In this document: piece after piece, positions 18,876 to 26,747 of the stretch
Position numbering within the stretch: position 1 is the stretch's first letter
Layout of the letters: the number at the start of each line of letters is the position of its first letter
The notes under the pieces: generated by a model
The model's database searches: none
What the model saw: only the letters and a program-made list of their open reading frames with translations
What the model was told of the DNA's origin: nothing
Source of the DNA: an uncultured Ruminococcus sp.
GTDB taxonomy: Bacteria; Bacillota; Clostridia; Oscillospirales; Acutalibacteraceae
Assembly (NCBI GenBank): GCA_910585865.1
Contig: CAJUGO010000011.1
Coordinates: 1 to 64,000 of the forward strand
DNA length: 64,000 bases
Direction of reading: 5' to 3'
Position numbers and translations under genes: made by a program

Positions 18876-18902
18876 TTCTAACGCCCCTTAAAGCCGAAGA
18901 TT

Positions 18903-19748
18903 TCAGAAATTTCTTTTAAGTTCGTTGCCGGCATCAACACATAATTTTGTGATATCGGCTGTGTCATAAATGGATCCGTCCCAGTGTTCGTGGGCAACTA
19001 CAGCCTGCCAAACGAGCATTGACATACCGCCTGCGGCATTAGCGCCGTTTGCCTTTGCCTTTTGAATGAGCAGAGTTTCAAGCGGATTGTAGACTGCATC
19101 AAAAACATTTGCACATTTTTTTATAACCGAATCGGTTACAGGCTGATTTTCTGATTTTGGGAACATTCCGATAGGAGTAGCATTTACAAGCAAATCGATA
19201 TCACCCTGAAGCTCGGTGATTAAACAATATTTTACGTCAGCACCGCTTACAGTGTTTTTGATTTCATTACAAAGATTTTCTGCAATATGTATATCTTCTT
19301 TTCTTACTGCAAACAGCAGAGGAAACTTTTTGAGTACAATTTCATAAGCCATTGTGCGTGCGACACCGCCGCATCCCAAAATTACAATTTTTCCGTCAAG
19401 CATAATTCCTGCGGCGGCAAGCGCCTTTAAAAATCCGTCGGGGTCGGTTGTGTAACCTGTAGATATACCGCAATTATTTGATACGGTATTTACGCTTCCG
19501 TACATTTTGGCTTTGCTGTCAATTTTATCAATAAGCGGTATGATGTTTTGTTTGTGAGGAATAGTAATATTATAGCCGTCAAGCTTTGAGAGTACAGCGT
19601 TATACTCGTTATTTAAGTTTTCAGGAGTTATATCAAGCTTTGTATATTCAGCGTCTATGCCGGAAAGCGCAAAAAGTCTGTTATGTATAAAAGGTGACAT
19701 TGTATGACCGATGGGATGTCCGATTACTGCATATTTTTTAGTTCCCAT
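18903..19748 (-). CDS. aroE: Shikimate dehydrogenase
   Basis: 281 aa from ATG 19748. The upstream in-frame TTG at 19763 lies within the ribosome-binding site (GGAGG), so ATG is preferred. It reduces 3-dehydroshikimate with NADPH. The substrate site is seen in IGHPIGHTMSPFIHN, the catalytic Lys in NITIPHKQNIIPLID, the Asp in DPDGFLKAL, the nucleotide fold in VILGCGGVARTMAYEI, and NATPIGMFP near the cofactor. It is the first gene of the aromatic operon and is divergent from acpP. Confidence 0.95.
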   Translation of the reverse strand: MGTKKYAVIGHPIGHTMSPFIHNRLFALSGIDAEYTKLDITPENLNNEYNAVLSKLDGYNITIPHKQNIIPLIDKIDSKAKMYGSVNTVSNNCGISTGYTTDPDGFLKALAAAGIMLDGKIVILGCGGVARTMAYEIVLKKFPLLFAVRKEDIHIAENLCNEIKNTVSGADVKYCLITELQGDIDLLVNATPIGMFPKSENQPVTDSVIKKCANVFDAVYNPLETLLIQKAKANGANAAGGMSMLVWQAVVAHEHWDGSIYDTADITKLCVDAGNELKRNF

Positions 19749-19851
19749 TATGATTACCTCCAAAAATAATTGTTTTACCTATGCAAATTTAAACTTATAA
19801 GAAATTATTTATGCAAAAATTAGAAATTTTTTAAATTTTTTAAAATATATA

Positions 19852-19880
19852 TTGACAAAGCGGTAAATAATCAATAATAT
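19852..19880 (+). promoter_or_regulatory. Sigma-A promoter for acpP
   Basis: Consensus TTGACA at 19852, 17-base spacer, TAATAT at 19875. It gives a leader of about 110 bases before acpP. Confidence 0.85.
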
Positions 19881-19998
19881 AAGTGAAGAGAAGCAAAACA
19901 ATTTTTGCTTTCATACCATTGTAGCATAAAGTAAGTGCTTTTGTCCATAATTTACTATGGACGCATCATAATTTATTAATTAATGGGAGGAATTTATA

Positions 19999-20226
19999 AT
20001 GGTATTAGAAAAAGTAAAGGCAATTCTTGCTGAGCAGTTTGATGTTGAAGAGGATAAAATTACTGCTGACACAGATTTGCAGGAGGATCTCGGCGCAGAT
20101 TCACTTGATGTTGTAGATTTGCTTATGTCAATTGAAGATGAGTTTGAGGTTGAAGTTCCTGATGAGGAAATTGAAAACATCAAAACAGTTGGCGCTCTTG
20201 TTTCTTACATCGAGGCTAATTCCTAA
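19999..20226 (+). CDS. acpP: Acyl carrier protein
   Basis: 75 aa, very acidic, four-helix carrier of fatty-acid chains. The phosphopantetheine attachment site is Ser35 in LGADSLDVVDLLMSIEDEF. The ribosome-binding site GGGAGGAAT is strong. It stands alone, with its own consensus promoter and terminator and no other fab genes nearby, which is common for a highly expressed acpP. Confidence 0.95.
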   Translation: MVLEKVKAILAEQFDVEEDKITADTDLQEDLGADSLDVVDLLMSIEDEFEVEVPDEEIENIKTVGALVSYIEANS

Positions 20227-20256
20227 TTTTATAGTATATTTTTAATACTCAATAAC

Positions 20257-20285
20257 AAAAAGACCGGGATTCCCGGTCTTTTTTA
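20257..20285 (+). terminator. Terminator of acpP
   Basis: AAAGACCGGGA and TCCCGGTCTTT form a perfect stem ending in a T-run. Confidence 0.88.
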
Positions 20286-20340
20286 CTTTATATAATGTGT
20301 ACAGGCGTATTAAAAGCACTGTATTTTACCTTGCCGCAAT

Positions 20341-20373
20341 GTCATTCTGAGAAAACGATGTTCTCAGAATGAC
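20341..20373. repeat. Perfect 13-bp palindromic hairpin
   Basis: GTCATTCTGAGAA and TTCTCAGAATGAC flank a 7-base loop. It lacks a T-run and sits between the acpP terminator and the 3' end of the ABC permease gene. The GTCATTCTGAG core is like short palindromic extragenic repeats seen in many gut bacteria. It could also help terminate the permease mRNA. Confidence 0.55.
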
Positions 20374-20400
20374 AAAACAGTTAAAATGTAATTTATGCGT

Positions 20401-22431
20401 TTATTTAAGAGTTAAATTGCTGTTGAGTATATCTGCTTCCTGCAAAGCTTTAAGAGTATTTGTAAAACTTTTTGGTATCATGTATCTTTCAAAAACTTCG
20501 GAATATATGCCATTGGAAGCTGAGGAAAAGATAGTAGGGATATAATCAGAATTGTAGGTGTTGTCCGCACATAAATCTATTGCACAGACAATATCCGGAT
20601 AGAGTTCCTTGGCTTCATCGAAAACTTCAGAATTATCATAATAGTCATAATAATCATAATAGTAATAATCTTGTTCGCCGAACTCATGGAGCAGATGATA
20701 CATAACCTTTTCATAGTCCTTTTCATTTTCCTTGAAATCCTTTATAAAGGCTTTACGTATCTTCTCACACTTATCATAGTCTGAGCGGTCTGTATTATCA
20801 TTGTATTGCGAAATGACATCACTATAAACAGATAATGTATTTTTCCTTCTGCCGCATACGGAAAAATTAGTTATATCATCATTATTTGCATGGGTCATGC
20901 CGCTGTACTTTTCAATGTACTTTTTCTTAGACATGATTTCAGAGCAGTCGTGAATAGGACGAGAGAAATAACCCGAGAAAATACTGCTTTCTTCAAGAAT
21001 ATTTGTTGTATAAACTCTTGTAGTTACAGTTGAGTTATTCATTCTGTATGAAACTCCGTAGAGCGGATGATCGCCGATACTAAAGTTGTCAGAAAGCATA
21101 TTATACCAAACGCTTTCAAATTTATCACTGGAATTAGAGTATTGATTATTAACAAGTTCTTTGTGCAGCTCAATTATTTCATTTTTAGATTTGTCGTCTG
21201 AAAAATCATCAGCCATGTTATGAATTGTCTCTTTAAAGTTTTCGTCGGAATTTATATAAGTATAATTTGAAATATATAATCCCGCGCTTTTGATATTATC
21301 TGCATTGGGTATGAATTCATTATAGCCGAAAACATCATAATTGCAAAGTGCCATGCATGTTATGACTGCAATAATAAGACAGCCGAGCGGAACAGAGGTT
21401 TTTATCAGCCTTGAAAAGCCTTTGTAGAAAATAAGATGGCATATAATAAAGGCAGGAATACTGCCAAGCAGAAACCCAAAAATAAATCCTAAAAAGCCGT
21501 CGCTCAATACATTGAGTGATCCAAAAAGAACACCCAGAAACATTCCGGAAAGGAATGCCACAAGAACTTTTACCAAATGACATGGAAGATAATAAGCAAA
21601 TGACGACTGCGCCCTTTCGGTTTTTCTTTTCTTAACCAGAAAAGCGGCAGATGCCAGACAGGTTAGTGAGAAAATAATCCAGTAAATAATATTTATTCCG
21701 TCATATGCAGCAAGCGGATTAAGTGCATTCATAATGAAATGGTCTCTGAAAACGCCTGAATAAAAGCCGAAGAAAAATCCGCTGATTGTACCTTTAATAA
21801 ACATAGCGGAAAGGGGATAGGCAATGCATACGGCAATAAACATGATTACCGAGTTGAGGGTTGTGCCGCAGCACACGGAAACAAGCCCGTATGCTGAAAT
21901 ACTGGCAAATGCACCCATGATTATTTTAAGATACATTTGATTTACTTCATTTACTATTGGCTGACCAAAGCATATGGATATTATAGATATAATTCCCAAA
22001 AAGAATAAAGTTGGAACCACCGAGAAAATAAAAGCAGACGCTGCTTTGGTAAAATAGAGAGTTATTCGTCCAACAGGCAATGAACCGTATAAATCAGCCT
22101 TGCGCTTATTGTGCAGATATGAAAATATTTTTACAGTATAGAAAATTGTAAAAAATGTTGTCATAAGATATATTATTCCTGCCGAGGCATATTGGAAGAT
22201 CTTAATGGACATGTCGAATTGAGAAATGCTGTCTTCATAAACAAGGGATAAACTATAAAATAAACTGCTTTCGTTAAATCCTGCAACCAGGCAGAGCGTC
22301 AGTATAATTGTTGTTGCAACTGATGCAAGTATACCAAATACAGCAAGAGTACCCGAGCATGACTTTAAATCCCACTTAAAAAACGAGAAAGCCTGTTTGA
22401 ATTTTTCCTTAAATGATACTGTTGATGTCAT
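20401..22431 (-). CDS. ABC-2-type transporter permease with large extracytoplasmic domain
   Basis: About 676 aa from ATG 22431, which overlaps the ATPase gene by 23 bases; a GTG at 22452 is the alternative start. The N-terminal half has several membrane segments (LAVFGILASVATTIILTLCL, IIYLMTTFFTIFYTVKIF and others). The SYLHNKRKADLYGSLPVGR cytoplasmic loop is typical of ABC-2 permeases of the bacitracin/YtrC kind. After the seventh or eighth segment comes a hydrophilic domain of about 300 residues rich in Asp, Asn and Tyr, including a Tyr/Asp run (QDYYYYDYYDYYDNSE). The partner is the ATPase upstream. With the YtrA-like regulator it resembles cell-envelope-stress or antimicrobial-export modules; the substrate is unknown. 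Confidence 0.75.
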   Translation of the reverse strand: MTSTVSFKEKFKQAFSFFKWDLKSCSGTLAVFGILASVATTIILTLCLVAGFNESSLFYSLSLVYEDSISQFDMSIKIFQYASAGIIYLMTTFFTIFYTVKIFSYLHNKRKADLYGSLPVGRITLYFTKAASAFIFSVVPTLFFLGIISIISICFGQPIVNEVNQMYLKIIMGAFASISAYGLVSVCCGTTLNSVIMFIAVCIAYPLSAMFIKGTISGFFFGFYSGVFRDHFIMNALNPLAAYDGINIIYWIIFSLTCLASAAFLVKKRKTERAQSSFAYYLPCHLVKVLVAFLSGMFLGVLFGSLNVLSDGFLGFIFGFLLGSIPAFIICHLIFYKGFSRLIKTSVPLGCLIIAVITCMALCNYDVFGYNEFIPNADNIKSAGLYISNYTYINSDENFKETIHNMADDFSDDKSKNEIIELHKELVNNQYSNSSDKFESVWYNMLSDNFSIGDHPLYGVSYRMNNSTVTTRVYTTNILEESSIFSGYFSRPIHDCSEIMSKKKYIEKYSGMTHANNDDITNFSVCGRRKNTLSVYSDVISQYNDNTDRSDYDKCEKIRKAFIKDFKENEKDYEKVMYHLLHEFGEQDYYYYDYYDYYDNSEVFDEAKELYPDIVCAIDLCADNTYNSDYIPTIFSSASNGIYSEVFERYMIPKSFTNTLKALQEADILNSNLTLK

Positions 22432-23308
22432 ATCCTGCAGCCCCCATTTCACTTATAAATATTTCTTCAAGAGTAAGCGGCAGAACCGAAAGATAAACGG
22501 GATTCAAACTGTTTAGTTTTGGTATAAATTCATCTTCTGCGCCTCTTATTGTAATGTTGAATATGTTTCCGTTACGCCATATGTTAAGTACATCAATGCC
22601 GTCGAACAGATTTTGGTCGAGCGGCACATCCGAAAATGCTATCTGAACCTTGCGAAGCCCCAGTTTAATAGCGTCAATTTCACGTTCCATCAGCAGTTTA
22701 CCCTTATGCATAAGACAAACTCTGTCACACAGGTCTTCAAGCTCCCGTAAGTTGTGTGAAGCAATAATAACCGTCATATCGCGTTCAGCTACATTTTCAA
22801 TCAGTATTTTTTTGAGAAGCTGGCGCACAACGGGATCCAGTCCGTCAAAAATTTCGTCTAGCAACAGATATTTAGGACATGTAGAAAGAGCAAGAATCAA
22901 TGCCGCCTGGCGCTGCATGCCTTTTGACATGTTAATTATTTTTTCATCTTTTTTTATCGGAAAAACTGAGCAGTAACGCTCAAATTCTTTTTCGCTCCAA
23001 TTCGGATAAAGGTCTCTGTAAAGAAATGCAATATTATCAATAGTGCTGTTGTTGTAGAAAAAAGGAAAGTCAGGAATAAAACAGCAGATACCCTTGGCTT
23101 TAGGATTATCGAACAGAGATTTTCCGTCGATTATTACTTCACCTTCGTCCGCTTCATAAACTCCCGATAATATTCTGAGAAGTGTTGACTTGCCGCTTCC
23201 GTTGCTGCCTACCAGACCTAAAACAGAGCCTGCATTTACAGACAGACTTAAATTGTCAACAGCAACCGTTTTGTCAAATTTTTTTGTAATATTAGTAATT
23301 TCAATCAA
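22409..23308 (-). CDS. ABC transporter ATP-binding protein
   Basis: 299 aa from TTG 23308, which overlaps the GntR stop (TTGATTGA) and has GGGGG 8 bases upstream. Walker A is GLVGSNGSGKSTLL, the signature is NMSKGMQRQAAL, Walker B is KYLLLDEIFDGLDP, and the H-loop is ASHNLRELEDL. The C-terminal extension of about 80 residues is typical of ATPases serving ABC-2 permeases. It is co-translated with the regulator upstream and the permease downstream. Confidence 0.9.
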   Translation of the reverse strand: MIEITNITKKFDKTVAVDNLSLSVNAGSVLGLVGSNGSGKSTLLRILSGVYEADEGEVIIDGKSLFDNPKAKGICCFIPDFPFFYNNSTIDNIAFLYRDLYPNWSEKEFERYCSVFPIKKDEKIINMSKGMQRQAALILALSTCPKYLLLDEIFDGLDPVVRQLLKKILIENVAERDMTVIIASHNLRELEDLCDRVCLMHKGKLLMEREIDAIKLGLRKVQIAFSDVPLDQNLFDGIDVLNIWRNGNIFNITIRGAEDEFIPKLNSLNPVYLSVLPLTLEEIFISEMGAAGYDINSII

Positions 23309-23678
23309 TATTTTTACCCCCTTCATATACTGTGTTAATAATTTTGACAAGCTTTTCCTTTTCAATGTTAAATAAACAAGCGTGTTCTGCGGCGGACTTA
23401 AACTCATTAAGAGCGATTATCTTTTGAGCGGAGTCGGCAGAAAGCTTATCGGAGAGGAAGGTTCCTCTGCCGACTGTTGAGTAAATATAACCGTCATTTT
23501 CGAGTGTGCGAAAAGCTTTTGCAACAGTATTTGGATTAATCCCGAGCTGAGATGCCATTACTCTTACAGGCGGAAGCCTGTCGCCCGATTTCAGCACCCC
23601 CGCAGAGGCAAGTTTGATAACGTTGTTATAAATTTGCTCATAAATCGGAATACGGGATGCAAAGTCAAGCTGGAACAT
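23301..23678 (-). CDS. GntR-family regulator, YtrA subfamily
   Basis: 125 aa. The N-terminal winged helix-turn-helix (SRIPIYEQIYNNVIKLASAG, LPPVRVMASQLGINPNTVAK, GRGTFLS) is followed by only a short two-helix tail, as in the YtrA subfamily, which controls ABC transporter operons in Firmicutes. It is the first gene of the operon, preceded by AAAAAAGGGGG. A palindromic element overlaps its likely promoter, so autorepression is expected. Confidence 0.88.
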   Translation of the reverse strand: MFQLDFASRIPIYEQIYNNVIKLASAGVLKSGDRLPPVRVMASQLGINPNTVAKAFRTLENDGYIYSTVGRGTFLSDKLSADSAQKIIALNEFKSAAEHACLFNIEKEKLVKIINTVYEGGKNID

Positions 23679-23744
23679 AAATAAACCCCCTTTTTTATAG
23701 AAATTGAATGCAAGGTCACGTTGCTTTTAGAAATATAAGATTTA

Positions 23745-23781
23745 ATATTGTATTAATATTATTAGTACACTAATACAATAT
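23745..23781 (-). promoter_or_regulatory. Nested palindromic operator over the gntR promoter
   Basis: An 11-bp perfect inverted repeat (ATATTGTATTA and TAATACAATAT, 15 bases apart) encloses a second palindrome ATTAGT-AC-ACTAAT. On the minus strand TTGTAT-N17-TAATAC overlaps it as a plausible promoter. This is the arrangement expected of a self-regulated YtrA-type operon. Confidence 0.55.
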
Positions 23782-23869
23782 CATATGTAAAATTTAATGT
23801 CAAGGCGAAAGTCGAGAAATGCAATATATTCACTTATGCGTATATAAATAAAATTCGCAAAGTATAAAA

Positions 23870-23917
23870 ATTACCCCGCAGGCAATAATTATTGTAAATG
23901 AATGGTTCGGGGGTAAT
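23870..23917 (+). promoter_or_regulatory. Leader hairpin that can mask the sigG ribosome-binding site
   Basis: ATTACCCC at 23870-23877 is complementary to GGGGTAAT at 23910-23917, and the inner sequence CAATAATTATTG folds on itself. The outer stem includes the G-rich Shine-Dalgarno of sigG (23909-23913). Confidence 0.55.
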
Positions 23918-23920
23918 GCT

Positions 23921-24703
23921 TTGCAATACGGAAAAGTTGAAATATGCGGAGTCAATACATCACAGTTAAAGCTGCTAAAGGAAAGTGAAAAAAGAGAGCT
24001 TTTAAAAGTTATAAAGAACGGTACTCCTGCTGAGAGAAAAAAGGCAAGAGACAAGATGATTAACGGCAATCTTCGTTTGGTGCTTTCAGTAATTCAGCGG
24101 TTTACAAACAGAGGAGAAAATCCCGACGACTTGTTTCAGGTGGGAGTAATAGGACTCATTAAGGCTATCGATAACTTTGACGCAAGTCTTGATGTCCGTT
24201 TCAGTACCTACGGAGTTCCTATGATAATAGGTGAAATACGCCGATATCTTCGTGATAATAATTCAGTCAGAGTATCGCGGTCAATGCGTGATACGGCTTA
24301 CAGAGCAATGCAGATTAAGGAACAGCTCACAAATAAAAATGACCGAGAGCCTACTGTTGAGGAAATCGCAAAAATAATGGAAGTGCCGAAAGAAACGGTA
24401 GTTCTTGCGCTTGAAGCAATAGTTGAGCCGGTGTCATTGTATGAACCTGTGTTCTCCGACGGCAATGATACAATATATGTTATGGATCAAATTGGTGATA
24501 ACAATGATGATTCCACCTGGCTTGAGGAAATTGCAATAAAAGAGGCGATTGCAAATCTGTCTGACAGGGAAAAGAGGATTTTGTCAATGAGATTTTTTAG
24601 AGGAAAGACGCAGATGGAAGTTGCGAGCGAGATCGGTATTTCACAGGCACAGGTCAGCAGGATTGAAAAGGGTGCACTTGATACTATCAAGAAAAATATA
24701 TAA
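23921..24703 (+). CDS. sigG: RNA polymerase sporulation sigma factor SigG
   Basis: 260 aa, very close to SigG of Bacillus from end to end. The N-terminal KVEICGVNTSQLKLL is a SigG hallmark. Region 2 has NGNLRLVLSVIQRF and DLFQVGVIGLIKAIDNFD, region 3 MIIGEIRRYLRDNNSVRVSRS, and region 4 REKRILSMRFFRGKTQMEVA. It directs late forespore gene expression. The start is TTG with GGGGG 7 bases upstream, and that site is in a stem. No spoIIG genes lie upstream; the neighbour is a divergent ABC operon. A candidate forespore-type promoter (GTATA, about 16 bases, CAATAAT near 23862-23890) is too weak to list separately. Confidence 0.93.
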   Translation: MQYGKVEICGVNTSQLKLLKESEKRELLKVIKNGTPAERKKARDKMINGNLRLVLSVIQRFTNRGENPDDLFQVGVIGLIKAIDNFDASLDVRFSTYGVPMIIGEIRRYLRDNNSVRVSRSMRDTAYRAMQIKEQLTNKNDREPTVEEIAKIMEVPKETVVLALEAIVEPVSLYEPVFSDGNDTIYVMDQIGDNNDDSTWLEEIAIKEAIANLSDREKRILSMRFFRGKTQMEVASEIGISQAQVSRIEKGALDTIKKNI

Positions 24704-24881
24704 CGCTAAAGCTTGTATGAAATGGAAAAGCACTCAAGTGCAGAAAATTTTTGCCATACCATACTGTGCTATTTTAAAACACTTCAGGTTTATTATAAAG
24801 TCTTCTTCACTAAAAAATCTTTTTCAGTTGTGCATATGTGTGTTTGTTAAATTAATTATTGTATAAAAGTATAAAAATATA
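24704..24881. other. Intergenic stretch without recognisable gene
   Basis: A+T-rich DNA after sigG. Only short frames without ribosome-binding sites are present, and no RNA gene or repeat was recognised before the terminator. Confidence 0.5.
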
Positions 24882-24917
24882 AAAATGGCAGCAGGTGTTT
24901 AAACCTGCTGCCATTTT
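24882..24917. terminator. Strong stem-loop terminator
   Basis: A 15-bp perfect stem, AAAATGGCAGCAGGT with ACCTGCTGCCATTTT, around a 6-base loop, with A/T runs on both sides. It can end the sigG transcript and the minus-strand small-peptide transcript. Confidence 0.85.
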
Positions 24918-25065
24918 ATTGGGGGTACCGAATAATCTGTGATTTATAATTTATGTGTTTTTGGCGGGTGTAAATGTTTGATGATTGAAGGAATATAAAT
25001 CAGTCTTTAAATATAATTTTCTGTTATGGTTTTGCAGTCAGACGGAGCAGATAATATTTAAAAAA

Positions 25066-25155
25066 TTATCTGCCGTTAAAGTACAGTGCACACATAAATC
25101 CCACTCCTATAAGAGCGCCGATAACCAATCCGATGATAAGATTTACGATAATAAT
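25066..25155 (-). CDS. Small single-span membrane peptide, DUF3789-like
   Basis: The minus strand encodes about 29 residues, IIIVNLIIGLVIGALIGVGF then MCALYFNGR. This is one Gly-patterned membrane helix ending in a short polar tail, like the DUF3789 family of tiny membrane proteins. No ATG, GTG or TTG fits. The ribosome-binding site GAAGGGAAG (about 25159-25167) points to an ATT or ATC start, so the exact 5' end is uncertain. A near-consensus promoter with embedded operators lies 80-100 bases upstream, which argues that the frame is real and regulated. Function unknown. Confidence 0.45.
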   Translation of the reverse strand: MIIVNLIIGLVIGALIGVGFMCALYFNGR

Positions 25156-25224
25156 TACTTCCCTTCACAGATAATATAGTAATTGTTATGTCCGTATGAA
25201 TAAAATAACGCCTTCTAGCGGATG

Positions 25225-25240
25225 CTACATTAAAATGTAG
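25225..25240. promoter_or_regulatory. Operator palindrome 1
   Basis: CTACATT-AA-AATGTAG, a perfect inverted repeat just downstream of the expected start point of the minus-strand promoter at 25253-25282. Confidence 0.6.
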
Positions 25241-25252
25241 TGACCACTGTTC

Positions 25253-25282
25253 ATTATACTACATTCTAATGTAGAGTGTCAA
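25253..25282 (-). promoter_or_regulatory. Near-consensus promoter containing operator palindrome 2
   Basis: On the minus strand TTGACA (25282-25277), an 18-base spacer and TATAAT (25258-25253). The palindrome CTACATT-CT-AATGTAG (25259-25274) fills the spacer, 34 bases from palindrome 1. A protein bound there would block RNA polymerase. The promoter reads toward the small membrane peptide. Confidence 0.7.
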
Positions 25283-25323
25283 GAACATTTTTGAATGTTA
25301 TTCTCATTATAGAGGTGTTTATA

Positions 25324-25557
25324 ATGAAAAAAAGACCCAGTGAAAACAGTTCAGGCATAGTGTTCAAACTTGCAGATGTAATGAGAAAGAAAGGATATTC
25401 CAAAAATATGCTGTGTGTAAACTGCGGATTGCGCTTTGAGACAGTTCAGGGGTATTATAACGGCAGCATAAGCCGTGTTGATTTATATGTACTTGCGGCA
25501 ATTTGCAGGGAGCTAAGATGTAATGTACAGGATATAATTGAATACAAAGAATCATAA
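25324..25557 (+). CDS. Small XRE/Cro-type helix-turn-helix regulator
   Basis: 77 aa from ATG 25324 with AGAGGTG upstream. The whole protein is one HTH domain: FKLADVMRKKGYSKNMLCVN, CGLRFETVQGYYNGSISRVD and LYVLAAICRELRCNVQDII. This is the short Cro-like group with no sensor domain. It is divergent from the palindrome-controlled small-peptide promoter and is the obvious candidate to bind it. Confidence 0.8.
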   Translation: MKKRPSENSSGIVFKLADVMRKKGYSKNMLCVNCGLRFETVQGYYNGSISRVDLYVLAAICRELRCNVQDIIEYKES

Positions 25558-25667
25558 AAATCTTCGTATAAATGTTTTATGCGGAGATAATTAAAATATT
25601 TACTTTTACACTTTTGTGTGTTAAAATTTTAATGTGTAAAATTATTGTTCCGCAAGGAGGCGCTGTT

Positions 25668-25970
25668 TTGAATTCTAAATTAAAAAATGATGCTACTGAT
25701 TTTTTGTTTAAGGCTATTCTTTCTCTCAAAGACGAAGAGGATTGCTACAGGTTTTTTGAGGATTTATGTACAAGTGCAGAGCTTAAGGCGATGTCACAGA
25801 GGCTTGTTGTTGCAAAAATGCTGACCGAGAAAAAGGTTTATACTGAAATAGTTAAAGAAACAGGTGCTTCTACCGCTACAATCAGCAGGGTTAAAAGAGC
25901 ACTGTTTGACAACGATACCTACGGTTATACACTTGTTTTGAACAAGATGAAGCAAGAGGGGAAATTCTAA
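25668..25970 (+). CDS. YerC/YecD-family TrpR-related DNA-binding protein
   Basis: 100 aa from TTG 25668, with AAGGAGG 7 bases upstream; the frame is open further upstream but without a ribosome-binding site. The core (FLFKAILSLKDEEDCYRFFE, LKAMSQRLVVAKML, VKETGASTATISRVKRAL) is the YerC/YecD family, a Trp-repressor-like fold conserved in Firmicutes. Its target is not known. It overlaps the following methyltransferase (TAATG). Confidence 0.85.
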   Translation: MNSKLKNDATDFLFKAILSLKDEEDCYRFFEDLCTSAELKAMSQRLVVAKMLTEKKVYTEIVKETGASTATISRVKRALFDNDTYGYTLVLNKMKQEGKF

Positions 25971-26731
25971 TGGCAGGCTATTTTTCTTTTGCCAGGTTTT
26001 ACGATGGTCTTATGGAGGACGCACGCTACGAGGACAGATGCAGGTATCTGCTGGAGCTTGCTGAACGCCATAACCATGATATGGGAATAACACTCGATTT
26101 GGCGTGCGGAACAGGAACGCTTACCGAGCTGCTTGCACAAAACGGCGTTGATGTTTTCGGAATTGATGCAAGTGCTGAAATGCTGAGTGAAGCAATACAA
26201 AAATCTGCTGAAAAGGGACTTAATATACTTTACTTAAAACAGAAAATGCAGAACATTGATTTATACGGAACTATAAATACATGTATATGTACACTTGACG
26301 GTATAAATCATATGACCGATATTAACGATGTTGCAAGAACATTTGACAGAGTCGGACTGTTTATGGATGACGGCGGCTTGTTTGTGTTTGATGCGAACAC
26401 AGTTTATAAGCATCAGAAAATCCTTGCTGACAATACATTTGTATATGAAAATGAAAATGTGTTTTGTGTTTGGCAGAATACACTGTGCAAAGACAATATT
26501 GTAAATGTAGACCTTGACTTTTTTGAAGAGGAAAACGGTGTATATTACCGCTTATGCGAAAGCTTTTGTGAACGGGCGTACTCTGATGAACAAATAAGAA
26601 GTATGTTGGCAAAAGCAGGCTTTGAGGTTGAAGGCGTCTACGGTGATCTTTCATTTAACAAGCCGTGCGACACCGAAGAGAGGGTAATTTATGTTGCAAG
26701 AATGAAAAAATCACGAAACAGGAAAAGCTGA
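25970..26731 (+). CDS. Class I SAM-dependent methyltransferase
   Basis: 253 aa. Motif I is LDLACGTGTLTELLAQNG, the acidic strand end is VFGIDASAEML, and motif IV-like CTLDGINH follows. The fold resembles small-molecule methyltransferases of the UbiE/Methyltransf_25 group; the acceptor is unknown. Its start codon overlaps the stop of the YerC-like gene, and hslO follows after 16 bases, so the three are probably co-transcribed. Confidence 0.8.
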   Translation: MAGYFSFARFYDGLMEDARYEDRCRYLLELAERHNHDMGITLDLACGTGTLTELLAQNGVDVFGIDASAEMLSEAIQKSAEKGLNILYLKQKMQNIDLYGTINTCICTLDGINHMTDINDVARTFDRVGLFMDDGGLFVFDANTVYKHQKILADNTFVYENENVFCVWQNTLCKDNIVNVDLDFFEEENGVYYRLCESFCERAYSDEQIRSMLAKAGFEVEGVYGDLSFNKPCDTEERVIYVARMKKSRNRKS

Positions 26732-26747
26732 AAGGAAAATACATAAA

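Noticed and set aside
23714..23725. AAGGTCAC half-site upstream of the GntR gene
   Set aside because: Single half-site without symmetry, and the regulator's own palindrome lies nearby.
24985..25179. 64-codon plus-strand frame
   Set aside because: It is antisense to the better-supported small membrane peptide and has no ribosome-binding site.
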